From the NCBI RefSeq assembly GCF_000423065.1, contig NZ_AUHG01000017.1, forward strand, positions 1 through 64,000: 64,000 nucleotides of DNA, in the 5' to 3' direction. Positions 43,261-53,134 of this stretch are shown piece after piece. Position 1 is the stretch's first letter. Every line of letters starts with the position of its first letter. The stretch comes from Christiangramia echinicola DSM 19838. GTDB lineage: Bacteria; Bacteroidota; Bacteroidia; Flavobacteriales; Flavobacteriaceae. Under the pieces are notes generated by a model that saw only the letters and a program-made list of their open reading frames with translations, made no database searches and was not told the origin of the DNA. A program made the translations under genes and the position numbers.

Positions 43261-45387
43261 ATGAAAAGACTATTAGTATTTCTATTAGGATGCGTTACAT
43301 TTGCAACCGCTCAAAATAATACCGAATTGAAAAAAGATATTAAAGCCCCGATAGCAAAGAAGGCAGCTAAAGAACTTGAAATGCATGGAGACGTGCGTAT
43401 TGATAATTATTTCTGGATGAATCAGCGCGAAGATCCAGAGGTCATCGCTTATCTGGAGGCAGAAAATGACTATAATGATAAAATGACTTCTCATACCAAA
43501 GAATTCCAAAGTGAATTATTTGAGGAGATGAAATCAAGAATAAAAGAAGATGATGAGTCAGTTCCCTATAAACTGAATGGTTACTGGTATATCACACGTT
43601 TTGAGAAAGGATATGATTATCCTATATACTCCCGAAAAAAGGATACTCAGGATGCTCCAGAAGAGATCATGTTCAACGTAAATGAAATGGCCAGAGACTT
43701 TGATTATTATAGTCTGGGAGGTCTTAATGTGACTCCAGATAATAAACTGGTAGCATTTGGAACAGATACATTAAGTAGACGAAAATATACCATCAGGATC
43801 AAGAACCTTGAAACAGGGGAGATCTACGATGAACAGATAAAGAATACTACAGGTGGATCTACCTGGGCGAATGATAATAAAACGCTTTATTACACCAAGA
43901 AGGATCCTCAAACTTTAAGATCTTACAGGATTTATAAACACATTTTGGGGACCGACCCAAAAGAAGATCTATTGGTCTATGAAGAAGGAGATGAGACCTT
44001 CAATACTTATGTCTATAAATCTAAATCTAGAGAATATATTATTATTGGTTCTCACAGTACCTTAACCACGGAATATCGCTTTCTCGATGCCGATACACCC
44101 GAAGGAGAATTTACAGTTTTTCAGCCAAGACAAAGAGGTCTGGAATATAGTATTTCCCACTTTGAAGATTACTTCTACGTAGTAACCAATAAGGATAAAG
44201 CAACCAATTTTAAATTGATGAGGACTCCGGTGGATAATACGGGAATGGATAACTGGGTTGATGTGATTCCGCATAGAATAGATTTTCTGCTTGAAGACAT
44301 CGACATTTTCAAAGATTACCTTGTAGTTAGCGAAAGAACCAATGGTCTAAATAAGATAAGAATAATTAAATGGGACGATAGTGAAGAGTTCTATATTCCT
44401 TTTGATAATGAGACATATACTGCTTATACGTCGATAAATCCAGATTTTGAAACAGATATTTTAAGGTATACCTACAACAGTCTTACCACGCCAACTTCGG
44501 TTGTAGAATACAATATGAAAACTGGTGATAAAGTCGTGCTTAAAGAACAGGAAGTCCTGGGTGGGAAATTTGACAAAAATAACTATGTTTCAGAAAGGCT
44601 TTGGGCAACTGCCAGTAATGGCACAAAAGTTCCGGTTTCACTAGTATACCGCAAGGGAACTAGAGTTGATGGAAGTAGTCCTTTACTGCAATATGCTTAT
44701 GGATCTTATGGTTCTACTATAGACCCATATTTTTCATCTGTAAGGTTAAGTCTTTTAGATCGCGGGTTTATTTACGCAATTGCTCATATTAGGGGAGGAG
44801 AATATCTGGGCCGTGAGTGGTATGAAGACGGTAAACTCTTTACTAAAAAGAATACGTTTACAGATTTTATTGATGTATCAGAATTTTTAATAAAAGAGAA
44901 TTATACTTCCTCTAATCATCTATACGCCATGGGTGGTTCTGCAGGAGGATTATTGATGGGGGCCATTGTGAATATGGCGCCTAATCTTTATAATGGGGTG
45001 ATCTCTGCGGTTCCGTTTGTAGATGTGGTAACTACGATGCTGGATGATAGTATCCCTCTTACTACGGGAGAGTATGATGAATGGGGTAACCCGAACAACA
45101 AAGACTATTATGAATATATGAAGTCTTATTCGCCTTATGATAATGTTGAAAATCAGGATTATCCAAATATGCTGGTCACCACTGGATTACATGATTCTCA
45201 GGTTCAGTACTGGGAACCTGCGAAATGGGTTGCAAAATTAAGAGAGCTCAAAACCGATAATAATACATTATTACTACATACCAACATGGATGCTGGTCAT
45301 GGAGGAGCTTCGGGGAGGTTTGAAGCCTTGAAAGAAGTGGCTGAAGAATATGCGTTTTTGCTGGATCTGGAAGGTATAAACGAATAA
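43261..45387 (+). CDS. S9-family oligopeptidase (oligopeptidase B-like)
   Basis: This 708-aa serine peptidase starts at ATG 43261 (MKRLLVFLLGCVTFATAQ, signal peptide). An in-frame extension back to 43132 would run through ybaB and lacks a signal peptide. The N-terminal beta-propeller covers residues about 40-420, with RIDNYFWMNQREDPEV as a hallmark of oligopeptidase B. The alpha/beta-hydrolase domain holds the nucleophile in MGGSAGGLLMG, an Asp region at GLHDSQVQYWEP and the His in MDAGHGG. It would cleave short peptides after basic residues, probably in the periplasm. Confidence 0.94.
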   Translation: MKRLLVFLLGCVTFATAQNNTELKKDIKAPIAKKAAKELEMHGDVRIDNYFWMNQREDPEVIAYLEAENDYNDKMTSHTKEFQSELFEEMKSRIKEDDESVPYKLNGYWYITRFEKGYDYPIYSRKKDTQDAPEEIMFNVNEMARDFDYYSLGGLNVTPDNKLVAFGTDTLSRRKYTIRIKNLETGEIYDEQIKNTTGGSTWANDNKTLYYTKKDPQTLRSYRIYKHILGTDPKEDLLVYEEGDETFNTYVYKSKSREYIIIGSHSTLTTEYRFLDADTPEGEFTVFQPRQRGLEYSISHFEDYFYVVTNKDKATNFKLMRTPVDNTGMDNWVDVIPHRIDFLLEDIDIFKDYLVVSERTNGLNKIRIIKWDDSEEFYIPFDNETYTAYTSINPDFETDILRYTYNSLTTPTSVVEYNMKTGDKVVLKEQEVLGGKFDKNNYVSERLWATASNGTKVPVSLVYRKGTRVDGSSPLLQYAYGSYGSTIDPYFSSVRLSLLDRGFIYAIAHIRGGEYLGREWYEDGKLFTKKNTFTDFIDVSEFLIKENYTSSNHLYAMGGSAGGLLMGAIVNMAPNLYNGVISAVPFVDVVTTMLDDSIPLTTGEYDEWGNPNNKDYYEYMKSYSPYDNVENQDYPNMLVTTGLHDSQVQYWEPAKWVAKLRELKTDNNTLLLHTNMDAGHGGASGRFEALKEVAEEYAFLLDLEGINE

Positions 45388-45402
45388 TTAAAATATTTGC
45401 CT

Positions 45403-45410
45403 TAAATTTG
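45403..45410 (+). promoter_or_regulatory. -7 promoter element for the cysteine-synthase-like gene
   Basis: TAAATTTG matches TAnnTTTG; the predicted start near 45417 gives a leader of about 50 nt to the ATG at 45466. Confidence 0.6.
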
Positions 45411-45465
45411 ACCGGTCTTAATTAGTAATACTTTTTAAGATCTTTTGTAAAACGAACTTCGATTT

Positions 45466-46506
45466 ATGAGAGAAGACTTAAAGGTTTATGATAATGTATT
45501 ACAGCTAGTAGGTAATACACCGTTGATTCACCTAAACAAAATAACCAGGGGGTATAAAGGACAGTATTTTGCTAAAGTAGAAGCCTTTAACCCGGGACAC
45601 TCTTCAAAAGATAGAATCGCCCTGCACATTATAGAAGAAGCCGAAAGAAAAGGCATCTTAAAACCGGGAGATACCATCATCGAAACTACTTCAGGTAACA
45701 CTGGCTTTAGTATCGCTATGGTAAGCTGTATCAAAGGTTATGAATGTATTTTAGCTGTTAGTTCTAAATCTTCTAAAGATAAGATAGACATGCTAAAAAC
45801 GATGGGAGCGAAGGTCCATGTATGTCCTGCTAATGTTCCTGCAGATGATCCAAGATCTTATTATGAAGTTGCAAAAAGACTTCATTCTGAAATAAAGGGT
45901 TCTGTCTATATTAATCAATACTTTAATGAGTTGAATATTGATGCACATTTTCAATCTACAGGGCCTGAAATTTGGAAACAAACTGAAGGAAAAATCACAC
46001 ATTTAGTGGCTTGTAGCGGGACTGGAGGAACTATCTCTGGAACAGCGAGATATTTAAAAGAACAAAATCCAGATATAAAGATTCTTGGAATAGATGCTTT
46101 TGGATCTGTTCTGAAGAAATATCATGAAACCAGGGAATTTGATAAAGAAGAAATTTATCCATACAGGATAGAAGGTCTTGGTAAGAATTTAATTCCTACA
46201 GCTACAGATTTTGATGTAATAGACAAATTCACTAAAGTAACAGATGAGGAGGCAGCCCACTCTGCAAGGGAACTTGCAAGGTCTGAAGGCCTTTTTGTTG
46301 GGTACACTAGTGGTGCGGCAATGCAGGGATTAAAGCAATTGAATGATGAAGGAGAATTTGACGAGAATTCTAATGTTGTAATTATTTTCCCAGATCACGG
46401 TTCTCGCTATATGAGTAAAATCTATAGTGATGACTGGATGAATGACCAGGGATTTTTCGATACCGAACACGAAAGCAAATCACAATCTATTGATGTGATC
46501 AAATAA
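45466..46506 (+). CDS. PLP-dependent cysteine-synthase-like enzyme (possible cysteate synthase)
   Basis: This 346-aa fold-type II PLP enzyme has the PLP lysine at K48 in [12 protein letters not shown], the substrate loop TSGNTG (75-80), [13 protein letters not shown] for phosphate binding and a late [10 protein letters not shown]. It clearly belongs to the cysteine synthase / cystathionine beta-synthase family. It starts near a -7 element, ends with its own terminator and lies 141 bp upstream of an alpha-oxoamine synthase. Given that neighbour, it may make cysteate for sulfonolipids instead of cysteine; this is inference. Ordinary O-acetylserine sulfhydrylase activity is the alternative. Confidence 0.88.
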   Translation: MREDLKVYDNVLQLVGNTPLIHLNKITRGYKGQYFAKVEAFNPGHSSKDRIALHIIEEAERKGILKPGDTIIETTSGNTGFSIAMVSCIKGYECILAVSSKSSKDKIDMLKTMGAKVHVCPANVPADDPRSYYEVAKRLHSEIKGSVYINQYFNELNIDAHFQSTGPEIWKQTEGKITHLVACSGTGGTISGTARYLKEQNPDIKILGIDAFGSVLKKYHETREFDKEEIYPYRIEGLGKNLIPTATDFDVIDKFTKVTDEEAAHSARELARSEGLFVGYTSGAAMQGLKQLNDEGEFDENSNVVIIFPDHGSRYMSKIYSDDWMNDQGFFDTEHESKSQSIDVIK

Positions 46507-46528
46507 ATACTTTGTTAACACTTATTAA

Positions 46529-46567
46529 CAAAAGCATCCTATTTTTTGTAGGATGCTTTTGTTTTTA
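46529..46567 (+). terminator. Intrinsic terminator after the cysteine-synthase-like gene
   Basis: AAAAGCATCCTA (46530-46541) pairs with TAGGATGCTTTT (46549-46560), followed by a T-run. Confidence 0.9.
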
Positions 46568-46647
46568 TTAGATTTCGATGTTTATAATTTACTTTGTAGA
46601 ATTGAGCCAAATTTCAGTATTTTTGCGGCTCGTCTAAAAAATGACCG

Positions 46648-47910
46648 ATGAAGGATTTATTTGATAAAATTTACAAAGACAAAGGACCGCTAGGTAAATG
46701 GGCTGAGCAGGCAGAGGGATATTTCGTTTTTCCTAAACTGGAAGGACCAATTTCTAACCGTATGAAATTCCGTGGTAAGGAAGTTATTACCTGGAGTATC
46801 AACGATTACCTGGGGCTTGCCAACCATCCTGAAGTTCGTAAAGTAGATGCAGAAGCAGCAGCCGAATATGGTTCTGCATATCCTATGGGTGCTAGAATGA
46901 TGAGTGGGCATACCGACCTTCACGAGAAATTACAGGATGAACTTGCATCTTTTGTTCATAAACAATCAGCATATTTATTGAATTTTGGTTACCAGGGAAT
47001 GGTGTCTACTATTGACGCATTGGTTTCTAAACAGGATGTTATTGTATATGATGTAGATGCACATGCTTGTATTATTGATGGTGTAAGATTACACTTAGGC
47101 CAGAGATTTACTTACAAGCATAACGATATGGAAAGTATCGAGAAAAACCTGCAACGAGCTACCAAGATTGCTGAACAAACCGGAGGCGGGATACTTTTGA
47201 TCTCAGAAGGTGTTTTTGGAATGCGTGGTGAGCAGGGTAGACTAAAAGAAATTGTTGAGCTTAAGAAAAAATATAATTTCAGATTATTTGTAGATGATGC
47301 TCATGGTTTTGGAACTCTTGGTAAAACTGGAGCCGGTGCAGGTGAGGAGCAGGGAGTTCAGGACGAAATAGATGTATATTTCGCAACTTTCGCAAAATCT
47401 CTTGCAAGTACAGGTGCCTTCATCGCCGGTGATAAAGAGATCATGGATTATTTAAAATATAATCTCAGGTCACAGATGTTCGCTAAATCATTGCAAATGC
47501 AATTGGTTGTTGGAGCATTAAAACGTTTGGAAATGCTTAGAACTATGCCAGAGCTTAAAGAGAAGCTTTGGGAGAATGTAAATGCATTACAAAACGGATT
47601 AAAGAACAAAGGATTTGATATTGGTACTACACAAAGTTGTGTGACTCCAGTATACCTTAAAGGAAGTATTCCAGAAGCCATGGCTTTAGTGAAGGATCTA
47701 CGTGAGAACCACGGAGTATTCTGTTCTATAGTTGTGTACCCGGTAATTCCAAAAGGACTTATCCTTCTTAGAATGATCCCAACGGCAACGCATACTATTC
47801 AGGATATTAATGAAACACTAGAGGCATTCTCAGCAATTAGAGAAAGACTTGAAAATGGTACTTATAAAAGACTTTCTGCCTCTGTAGAAGCAGCGATGTC
47901 TAATAAGTAA
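46648..47910 (+). CDS. Alpha-oxoamine synthase family (SPT/cysteate acyltransferase-like)
   Basis: This 420-aa PLP enzyme joins an amino acid with an acyl thioester, releasing CO2. Visible motifs are SINDYLGLANHPEV (residues 50-63), the VDDAHG Asp-His site (215-220) and the PLP lysine K250 in ATFAKSLASTGAFIAG, which resembles serine palmitoyltransferase more than BioF. Gliding flavobacteria use a related enzyme to condense cysteate with an acyl donor to make capnine. The upstream cysteine-synthase-like gene makes that role plausible. Alternatives are serine palmitoyltransferase or glycine C-acetyltransferase. A possible promoter (TTTG ... TATTTTG) lies near 46593-46625. Confidence 0.88.
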   Translation: MKDLFDKIYKDKGPLGKWAEQAEGYFVFPKLEGPISNRMKFRGKEVITWSINDYLGLANHPEVRKVDAEAAAEYGSAYPMGARMMSGHTDLHEKLQDELASFVHKQSAYLLNFGYQGMVSTIDALVSKQDVIVYDVDAHACIIDGVRLHLGQRFTYKHNDMESIEKNLQRATKIAEQTGGGILLISEGVFGMRGEQGRLKEIVELKKKYNFRLFVDDAHGFGTLGKTGAGAGEEQGVQDEIDVYFATFAKSLASTGAFIAGDKEIMDYLKYNLRSQMFAKSLQMQLVVGALKRLEMLRTMPELKEKLWENVNALQNGLKNKGFDIGTTQSCVTPVYLKGSIPEAMALVKDLRENHGVFCSIVVYPVIPKGLILLRMIPTATHTIQDINETLEAFSAIRERLENGTYKRLSASVEAAMSNK

Positions 47911-47929
47911 AAAGATAAATTCTATATAA

Positions 47930-47962
47930 AAAAAGCCTCGTTTATAGCGAGGCTTTTTTTAT
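47930..47962. terminator. Bidirectional intrinsic terminator
   Basis: AAGCCTCG (47933-47940) pairs with CGAGGCTT (47948-47955), flanked by A- and T-runs, between convergent genes. Confidence 0.9.
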
Positions 47963-47977
47963 TTAGAATATTTTCAG

Positions 47978-48949
47978 TTAGTTGTTGTTGCCATCTCCGC
48001 CATCATCTTCGCCTTCGTTCTCTCTACTTAACTTTTCACTTCTTCGCCTTCTTTTATTTCCTTCATTGGATTCCTCCAGAAATTCATCGACTTTATGTAG
48101 ATCCAGCCTGTAAGAAACACCAGCTCCAACCTGCCATTTTGAAGGAGTATCTTTAAAGTTAACCAGGCCCGAGATGTCAAACTGTAAGTTCTTACCAATT
48201 AAATAAGCGCCCCCAGCCCTTAAAATATCATCAGCATAAATATCACCTTTAATGGCCTGGTATTCCCCGAATATTGCCATATTCTGGCTCAAAGTATGAG
48301 TTACCGTAACGATCCCTGTATAGGATCTAAAATCTTCAGAAAGTTTGTCGGCAATTAAGTTCAATACTAATACCCAACGACCCCAGTTGTTCTGAGTAAT
48401 AATAGCTGCTTTCGGACTAAATTTCCCTTCACCTTCAAATAAGTACGGATTATCCCCAAAAGCAACGTTTGCCCCTGCATAAATTGAAATTGCCGGAATT
48501 AATGTTTTCCATTTAAATCGCTGATTCGCTTTCCAGCTATATAAATTTGGTTTGTCTTCTTCAAGACTTTTATAAGGATCAAAGATGAGGTATTTAGCGC
48601 CAATAGTATTAGATTTAAAATTACTTATCTTTCCTTCACTAGTAACCCCCAGAAAATCCCGGTAGATATTTTGAGATTCAAAAGCACCTGAAATATTTAA
48701 TTCAAGGTTCTCGAAAAGTAATCCATATCTCAATTGGTAATCTACTCCCCATAGATCTGTTTCTGTACCAAGCCCCGTATGTTCTTCATCACCAAAATAT
48801 AGACCAGATTCTAACTGTATTACATTTGTCCCTACGGCAAAAGCACCCTGAGATTGTCCCGGCCGGTTGGAATTTATGGTTTCGGTATATTGAGCGTGAA
48901 GACTGGTAGCAATAATTAGAAATAGGCTAAATACGGCTGATTTACGCAT
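47978..48949 (-). CDS. Outer-membrane transporter-like protein (Phenol_MetA_deg type)
   Basis: This 323-aa protein starts at ATG 48949 (MRKSAVFSLFLIIATSLHAQ, signal peptide). The -7 element at 48971-48978 rules out a longer in-frame start at 49156. The mature protein begins TINSNRPGQSQGAFAVG and continues as alternating strands typical of a 12-14-strand barrel of the MetA/phenol-degradation transporter type. The final 35 residues are highly charged, with KRRRRSEKLSRENEGEDDGG, an unusual tail that probably sits in the periplasm. Transport substrate unknown. Confidence 0.82.
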   Translation of the reverse strand: MRKSAVFSLFLIIATSLHAQYTETINSNRPGQSQGAFAVGTNVIQLESGLYFGDEEHTGLGTETDLWGVDYQLRYGLLFENLELNISGAFESQNIYRDFLGVTSEGKISNFKSNTIGAKYLIFDPYKSLEEDKPNLYSWKANQRFKWKTLIPAISIYAGANVAFGDNPYLFEGEGKFSPKAAIITQNNWGRWVLVLNLIADKLSEDFRSYTGIVTVTHTLSQNMAIFGEYQAIKGDIYADDILRAGGAYLIGKNLQFDISGLVNFKDTPSKWQVGAGVSYRLDLHKVDEFLEESNEGNKRRRRSEKLSRENEGEDDGGDGNNN

Positions 48950-48970
48950 AGTTAATTGGGTTGATTCTAT

Positions 48971-48978
48971 CAAAGATA
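48971..48978 (-). promoter_or_regulatory. -7 promoter element for the outer-membrane protein
   Basis: The top strand CAAAGATA is TATCTTTG on the coding strand, an exact TAnnTTTG match 21 nt upstream of the ATG at 48949. Confidence 0.65.
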
Positions 48979-49055
48979 TAAGATTTATTATAATTTTATA
49001 GCTGAAACTTCCCTGATTGTGGCGGCTTCTTTTTATTTTTACAAAAAGTTTTAGA

Positions 49056-49337
49056 ATGTTAGAAGCATCTATGTCTGGAGTATTAAAAACGGTACTTATA
49101 GTTCTGTTAGTATACTTTGGTCTTAAAATATTACTTCGGTTTTTTGGGCCTCTCATCCTTAAATGGTTTATGAAAAAGATGGGGCAGAAATTTGAAAAAC
49201 AATTCAGCCAGCAATTTGGAGGCGCCCAACAAACTCAGGATAAAAAAGGAAAAGTAAGTATCGATAAAAAGCCAAAAAATGGAAACCAATCCAATAAAAA
49301 TGTTGGTGAATATATCGATTACGAAGAAATTGATTAA
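49056..49337 (+). CDS. DUF4834 family small membrane protein
   Basis: This 93-aa protein starts MLEASMSGVLKT at 49056 (a second ATG at 49071 is possible). One or two membrane spans (residues about 8-40: TVLIVLLVYFGLKILLRFFG) are followed by a basic amphipathic region (KMGQKFEKQFSQQFGG) and a Lys/Asn-rich tail ending VGEYIDYEEID, the conserved end of DUF4834. Function is not established. The gene precedes the yfhO-like gene by 78 bp, with a hairpin between them. Confidence 0.82.
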   Translation: MLEASMSGVLKTVLIVLLVYFGLKILLRFFGPLILKWFMKKMGQKFEKQFSQQFGGAQQTQDKKGKVSIDKKPKNGNQSNKNVGEYIDYEEID

Positions 49338-49348
49338 TTTCGGATTTT

Positions 49349-49380
49349 AACAAAGCGCTGATATCAAGGCTTTGTTTTAC
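49349..49380 (+). terminator. Probable intrinsic terminator after the DUF4834 gene
   Basis: AACAAAGC (49349-49356) pairs with GCTTTGTT (49369-49376), with a short T-run. It is a weak terminator, so read-through into the yfhO-like gene is possible. Confidence 0.6.
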
Positions 49381-49415
49381 ACAAAATTTGTGGTTTAAAA
49401 TCAAAAGTCCGATTA

Positions 49416-51830
49416 ATGGCTAAATTGAAGCAATTCTTACCTCACCTGTTCGTTCTGGCAGGTTTTATCTTATTATCATTATTTTACTTTAATCCGGTTC
49501 TTCAAGGCAAGGAGATATACCAAAGCGATATTATTCAATATATCGGGATGGCTAAAGAGCAAAACGACTTCAGAGCCGAAACTGGAGAGGAGCCTTACTG
49601 GACAGATGCCGCTTTTGGAGGAATGCCCACTTACCAGTTAGGTGCATACTATCCGCATAATTATATAAAGAAACTTGACACCGCTTTAAGATTCCTTCCC
49701 AGGCCGGCAGATTACCTTTTTCTCTATTTTATAGGATTTTATATTCTACTGCTATGTATGAAAGTGGATTATAAGCTGGCTTTTCTTGGATCTATTGCTT
49801 TTGGTTTTTCAACTTATTTAATAATTATTCTGGGAGTTGGTCATAATGCCAAGGCCCATGCCATTGCCTATATGCCAATGGTTCTTGCTGGAATAATTAG
49901 CATTTTCAGGCATAGAAATATCTGGAGTTTTCTGTTACTTACTGTGGCCATGGCTCTGGAGATCCAGGCGAATCATTTCCAGATGACCTACTATTTATTA
50001 CTCCTGGTCATTGCTCTGGGAATCGCTTACCTGGTGGATGCCTATCGTAAGAAGTTAATTCCTGAATATTTTAAATCTTTAGGGATCATGGTTGTTGCGG
50101 TGGTTCTTGCAATAGCCGCGAATGCAACAAATTTACTCGCGACTAGTGAATATACAAAGTTTAGTACCAGAGGTGAATCAGAATTAACGATTACACCAGA
50201 TGGTGCTCCTAAAGAAAACACCGGTTTAAGCTTCGATTATATTACTGAATATAGCTATGGAATTATAGAAAGTTTTAATCTCCTGATTCCGCGTTTTATG
50301 GGAGGAGGTAGCTCAGAAAACATAGGCAAAGATTCAAATCTTTATGAAGCCCTTAGAGAAATTGGTGCTTCTCCTGTACAGGCTGAAGGTTTTACAGAAG
50401 GTGCTCCAACCTATTGGGGAGATCAGCCATTTGTTGGTGCTCCAGCATACATTGGAGCAACCGTTATCTTCCTTTTTGTCTTTGCCTTATTCCTTATTAG
50501 AGGAAGATTGAAATGGTGGATCGTTGGTGGTAGCCTTCTGGCATTGTTTTTAAGTTGGGGGAAGAATTTTGAGTTTCTCACCAGTTTCTTTATCGATTTT
50601 ATACCTCTTTACGATAAATTCCGAGCAGTTTCATCTATACAGGTCATACTTGAATTATGCCTTCCGTTATTGGCCATCATTGGTTTATATAAATTGTTTC
50701 TTGCTGAAGTTAAAAAAGAAGAGAAATTATACGCATTAAAATGGTCGTCCATAATTACAGGTGGATTGTTATTGATCTTCTTATTATTTAAATCGGTATT
50801 ATTCGATTTTGCCGGTGCTAACGACGCTGCTTATTCTCAGCAATTTGGGATGGATTTTATGAATGCTCTGGAAGAGGACAGGAAAAGCATATTTACTTCA
50901 GATGTAATTCGTTCTCTTATTTTTATACTACTTTCTGCAGGATTGATCTGGGGCTATCTTCAGAATAAAATAAACCGAAATCTTGTTATTGGTGGTTTTG
51001 TAGTACTTATGCTGGTTGACCTTATTGGTGTAGATCGCAGATATGTCAATGAAGATGACTTTGTGATGGCAAGGGAAATGGAGCAGCCATTTCAGAAGTT
51101 AGCGGCAGATCAGGCAATTCTTGAAGACAAGGAACATTATAGAGTCTTTGATGTTTCCGGTAGTCCTTTTAATACGGGAAGAACATCGTATTATCATAAT
51201 GCACTGGGCGGATATCATGCAGCTAAACCAGGTAGAATTCAGGAACTCTACGATTTCTATATTTCAAAGAATAATATGAAAATATTGAGCATGCTGAATG
51301 TGAAATATTTCATTGTGCCTACAGAAGAAGGAACCAAGGCCCAACAGAATCCTAATGCTTTTGGAAATGTCTGGTTAGTGAATGATATTAGATGGGTGGA
51401 AAATCAAAATGATGAAATGCTTGCCCTGGTAAATACAGATCTGCGATCTACAGCAGTTGTTAATTCAGAATTTAAGCAAATCCTAAATGAAGATTTTAAT
51501 TTTGATCCAGGAGCAAGTATAGAACTTGTAAGCTATCAGCCAAATGATTTGAAATATAAATTTTCGGCTAATTCTGCTCAGTTTGCTGTTTTTTCAGAAA
51601 ATTATTATCAACCAGGTTGGCAGGCTTACCTCGATGGTAAACCTGTTTCCCATGCCCAGGTGAATTATGTTCTAAGAGGAATGAATATTCCTGCCGGGGA
51701 TCATGAAATTGTGTTTAAATTCGAACCTGAGGTTGTTAAAACCGGTAGTACCATTGCGCTTATTAGTTCGATATTAATCGGATTAGTTTTAATAGGCGGG
51801 ATAGGCTTTGAATTTAAAAAGCGTAAATGA
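49416..51830 (+). CDS. YfhO-family membrane protein
   Basis: This 804-aa integral membrane protein has about 12-14 transmembrane helices, starting FVLAGFILLSLFYFNPVL, with an early extracytoplasmic segment GKEIYQSDIIQYIGMAKEQ. A soluble C-terminal domain (residues about 560-770) ends in the YfhO signature ENYYQPGWQAYLDGKPV ... NIPAGDHEIVFKFEP. The final helix is ISSILIGLVLIGGIGF. YfhO proteins are GT-C-like and implicated in glycosylation of cell-envelope polymers in Gram-positives; the role here is inferred from the following glycosyltransferase and flippase genes. Confidence 0.88.
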   Translation: MAKLKQFLPHLFVLAGFILLSLFYFNPVLQGKEIYQSDIIQYIGMAKEQNDFRAETGEEPYWTDAAFGGMPTYQLGAYYPHNYIKKLDTALRFLPRPADYLFLYFIGFYILLLCMKVDYKLAFLGSIAFGFSTYLIIILGVGHNAKAHAIAYMPMVLAGIISIFRHRNIWSFLLLTVAMALEIQANHFQMTYYLLLLVIALGIAYLVDAYRKKLIPEYFKSLGIMVVAVVLAIAANATNLLATSEYTKFSTRGESELTITPDGAPKENTGLSFDYITEYSYGIIESFNLLIPRFMGGGSSENIGKDSNLYEALREIGASPVQAEGFTEGAPTYWGDQPFVGAPAYIGATVIFLFVFALFLIRGRLKWWIVGGSLLALFLSWGKNFEFLTSFFIDFIPLYDKFRAVSSIQVILELCLPLLAIIGLYKLFLAEVKKEEKLYALKWSSIITGGLLLIFLLFKSVLFDFAGANDAAYSQQFGMDFMNALEEDRKSIFTSDVIRSLIFILLSAGLIWGYLQNKINRNLVIGGFVVLMLVDLIGVDRRYVNEDDFVMAREMEQPFQKLAADQAILEDKEHYRVFDVSGSPFNTGRTSYYHNALGGYHAAKPGRIQELYDFYISKNNMKILSMLNVKYFIVPTEEGTKAQQNPNAFGNVWLVNDIRWVENQNDEMLALVNTDLRSTAVVNSEFKQILNEDFNFDPGASIELVSYQPNDLKYKFSANSAQFAVFSENYYQPGWQAYLDGKPVSHAQVNYVLRGMNIPAGDHEIVFKFEPEVVKTGSTIALISSILIGLVLIGGIGFEFKKRK

Positions 51831-51850
51831 TCTTTTGATCTGAAACCTGA

Positions 51851-53134
51851 ATGAAAAAAGTTCTCATTATAACATATTACTGGCCACCTGCAGGTGGTCC
51901 CGGAGTTCAGCGCTGGCTTAAATTCGTAAAGTATTTAAGAGGATTTGAAGTAGAGCCTGTGGTATATGTGCCGGAAAATCCTAGTTACCCGATAATTGAT
52001 AAGACTTTTGTAAAGGAAATTCCTGAAGGAATAAGGATAATCAAAAAGAAGATCTTTGAGCCCTATGCCATTGCCGGAATATTCTCTAAAAAGGATACTG
52101 AAACAATTAGTTCCGGGATCATTCAGAAAGAAGAGAAGCAATCATCGCTGCAAAAAGCGATGTTGTATATAAGGGGAAACTTTTTTATTCCTGATGCCAG
52201 AAAGTTCTGGATAAAACCTTCAGTGAAATTTTTAAAAGAGGAAATAGAGAGAGGAGCATACGATGGTATTATCACTACCGGACCTCCGCATAGTTTGCAT
52301 CTCATCGGCCTGCAGCTAAAAGAAAATTTGAACATTAAATGGATTGCAGATTTTCGTGACCCTTGGACTCAGATAGGTTATCATGACAAATTAAAACTTA
52401 GTGAAAGTTCAAGAAAGAAGCATGAAGAACTCGAAAAAAGAGTCCTGAATTCTGCAGATCATATTATCACTACTAGCTTTACTACTCAAGAGGAATTTTC
52501 TGCCAAGACTAGCAAACCGACTACCGTAATTACCAATGGATACGATTCAGAAATAGAATATAAAAATTCGTTTAGCTCTAAATTCAAAATAGCCCATATT
52601 GGTTCCTTGTTATCTGGTAGAAATCCTGAATCCCTTTGGAAAGCATTAAAACAGCTTAAACAGGAACACGAAGATTTTAATAAACTTTTTGAGCTTGAAC
52701 TCGCCGGTAAGGTAAGTGAAGAAGTGCTGAGAAGCATTAAGAATTACGGGCTGGAGGAAAACCTTAATAATAAAGGATATATAAGCCATTCTAAAGCCCT
52801 GCAGATGCAAAGAGATGCATCTGTTCTCCTATTGATTGAAATCGATTCACAGGAAACCAGAGGTATAATCCCGGGTAAATTGTTCGAGTATCTTGCTTCC
52901 GGAAGGCCGATCTTAGCTATTGGCCCAGATAAATGGGATGCTGAGAGGATAATATCTGAAACTGAAGCGGGAAAAGTTTATAGCTATCAGGATATTACAT
53001 TGATTAAAACATACATTTTAGGTTTATTTCAGAAGTACATGAATAAAGAGGATATGGTCTATTCTCATGATTTAGATCAATATCATCGCAAATCATTGAC
53101 GGGCAAACTGGCAAATCTAATTAAGCAAGTCTAG
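51851..53134 (+). CDS. Glycosyltransferase family 4-like
   Basis: This 427-aa GT-B enzyme has the N-terminal loop TYYWPPAGGPGVQRWLKF (residues 8-25), the linker ADFRDPWTQIGYHD typical of a flavobacterial GT4 subgroup and the C-terminal nucleotide-sugar motif FEYLASGRPILAIGP. It would add a sugar to a cell-surface glycan on the cytoplasmic face. Spacing is 20 bp after the yfhO-like gene, and its stop abuts the flippase ATG directly, so the three form one operon. Donor and acceptor are unknown. Confidence 0.9.
   Translation: MKKVLIITYYWPPAGGPGVQRWLKFVKYLRGFEVEPVVYVPENPSYPIIDKTFVKEIPEGIRIIKKKIFEPYAIAGIFSKKDTETISSGIIQKEEKQSSLQKAMLYIRGNFFIPDARKFWIKPSVKFLKEEIERGAYDGIITTGPPHSLHLIGLQLKENLNIKWIADFRDPWTQIGYHDKLKLSESSRKKHEELEKRVLNSADHIITTSFTTQEEFSAKTSKPTTVITNGYDSEIEYKNSFSSKFKIAHIGSLLSGRNPESLWKALKQLKQEHEDFNKLFELELAGKVSEEVLRSIKNYGLEENLNNKGYISHSKALQMQRDASVLLLIEIDSQETRGIIPGKLFEYLASGRPILAIGPDKWDAERIISETEAGKVYSYQDITLIKTYILGLFQKYMNKEDMVYSHDLDQYHRKSLTGKLANLIKQV

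Noticed and set aside
48950-49156. Long N-terminal extension of the 323-aa outer-membrane protein
   Set aside because: It would run past the -7 element at 48971-48978 and through the DUF4834 gene start; ATG 48949 begins a signal peptide.
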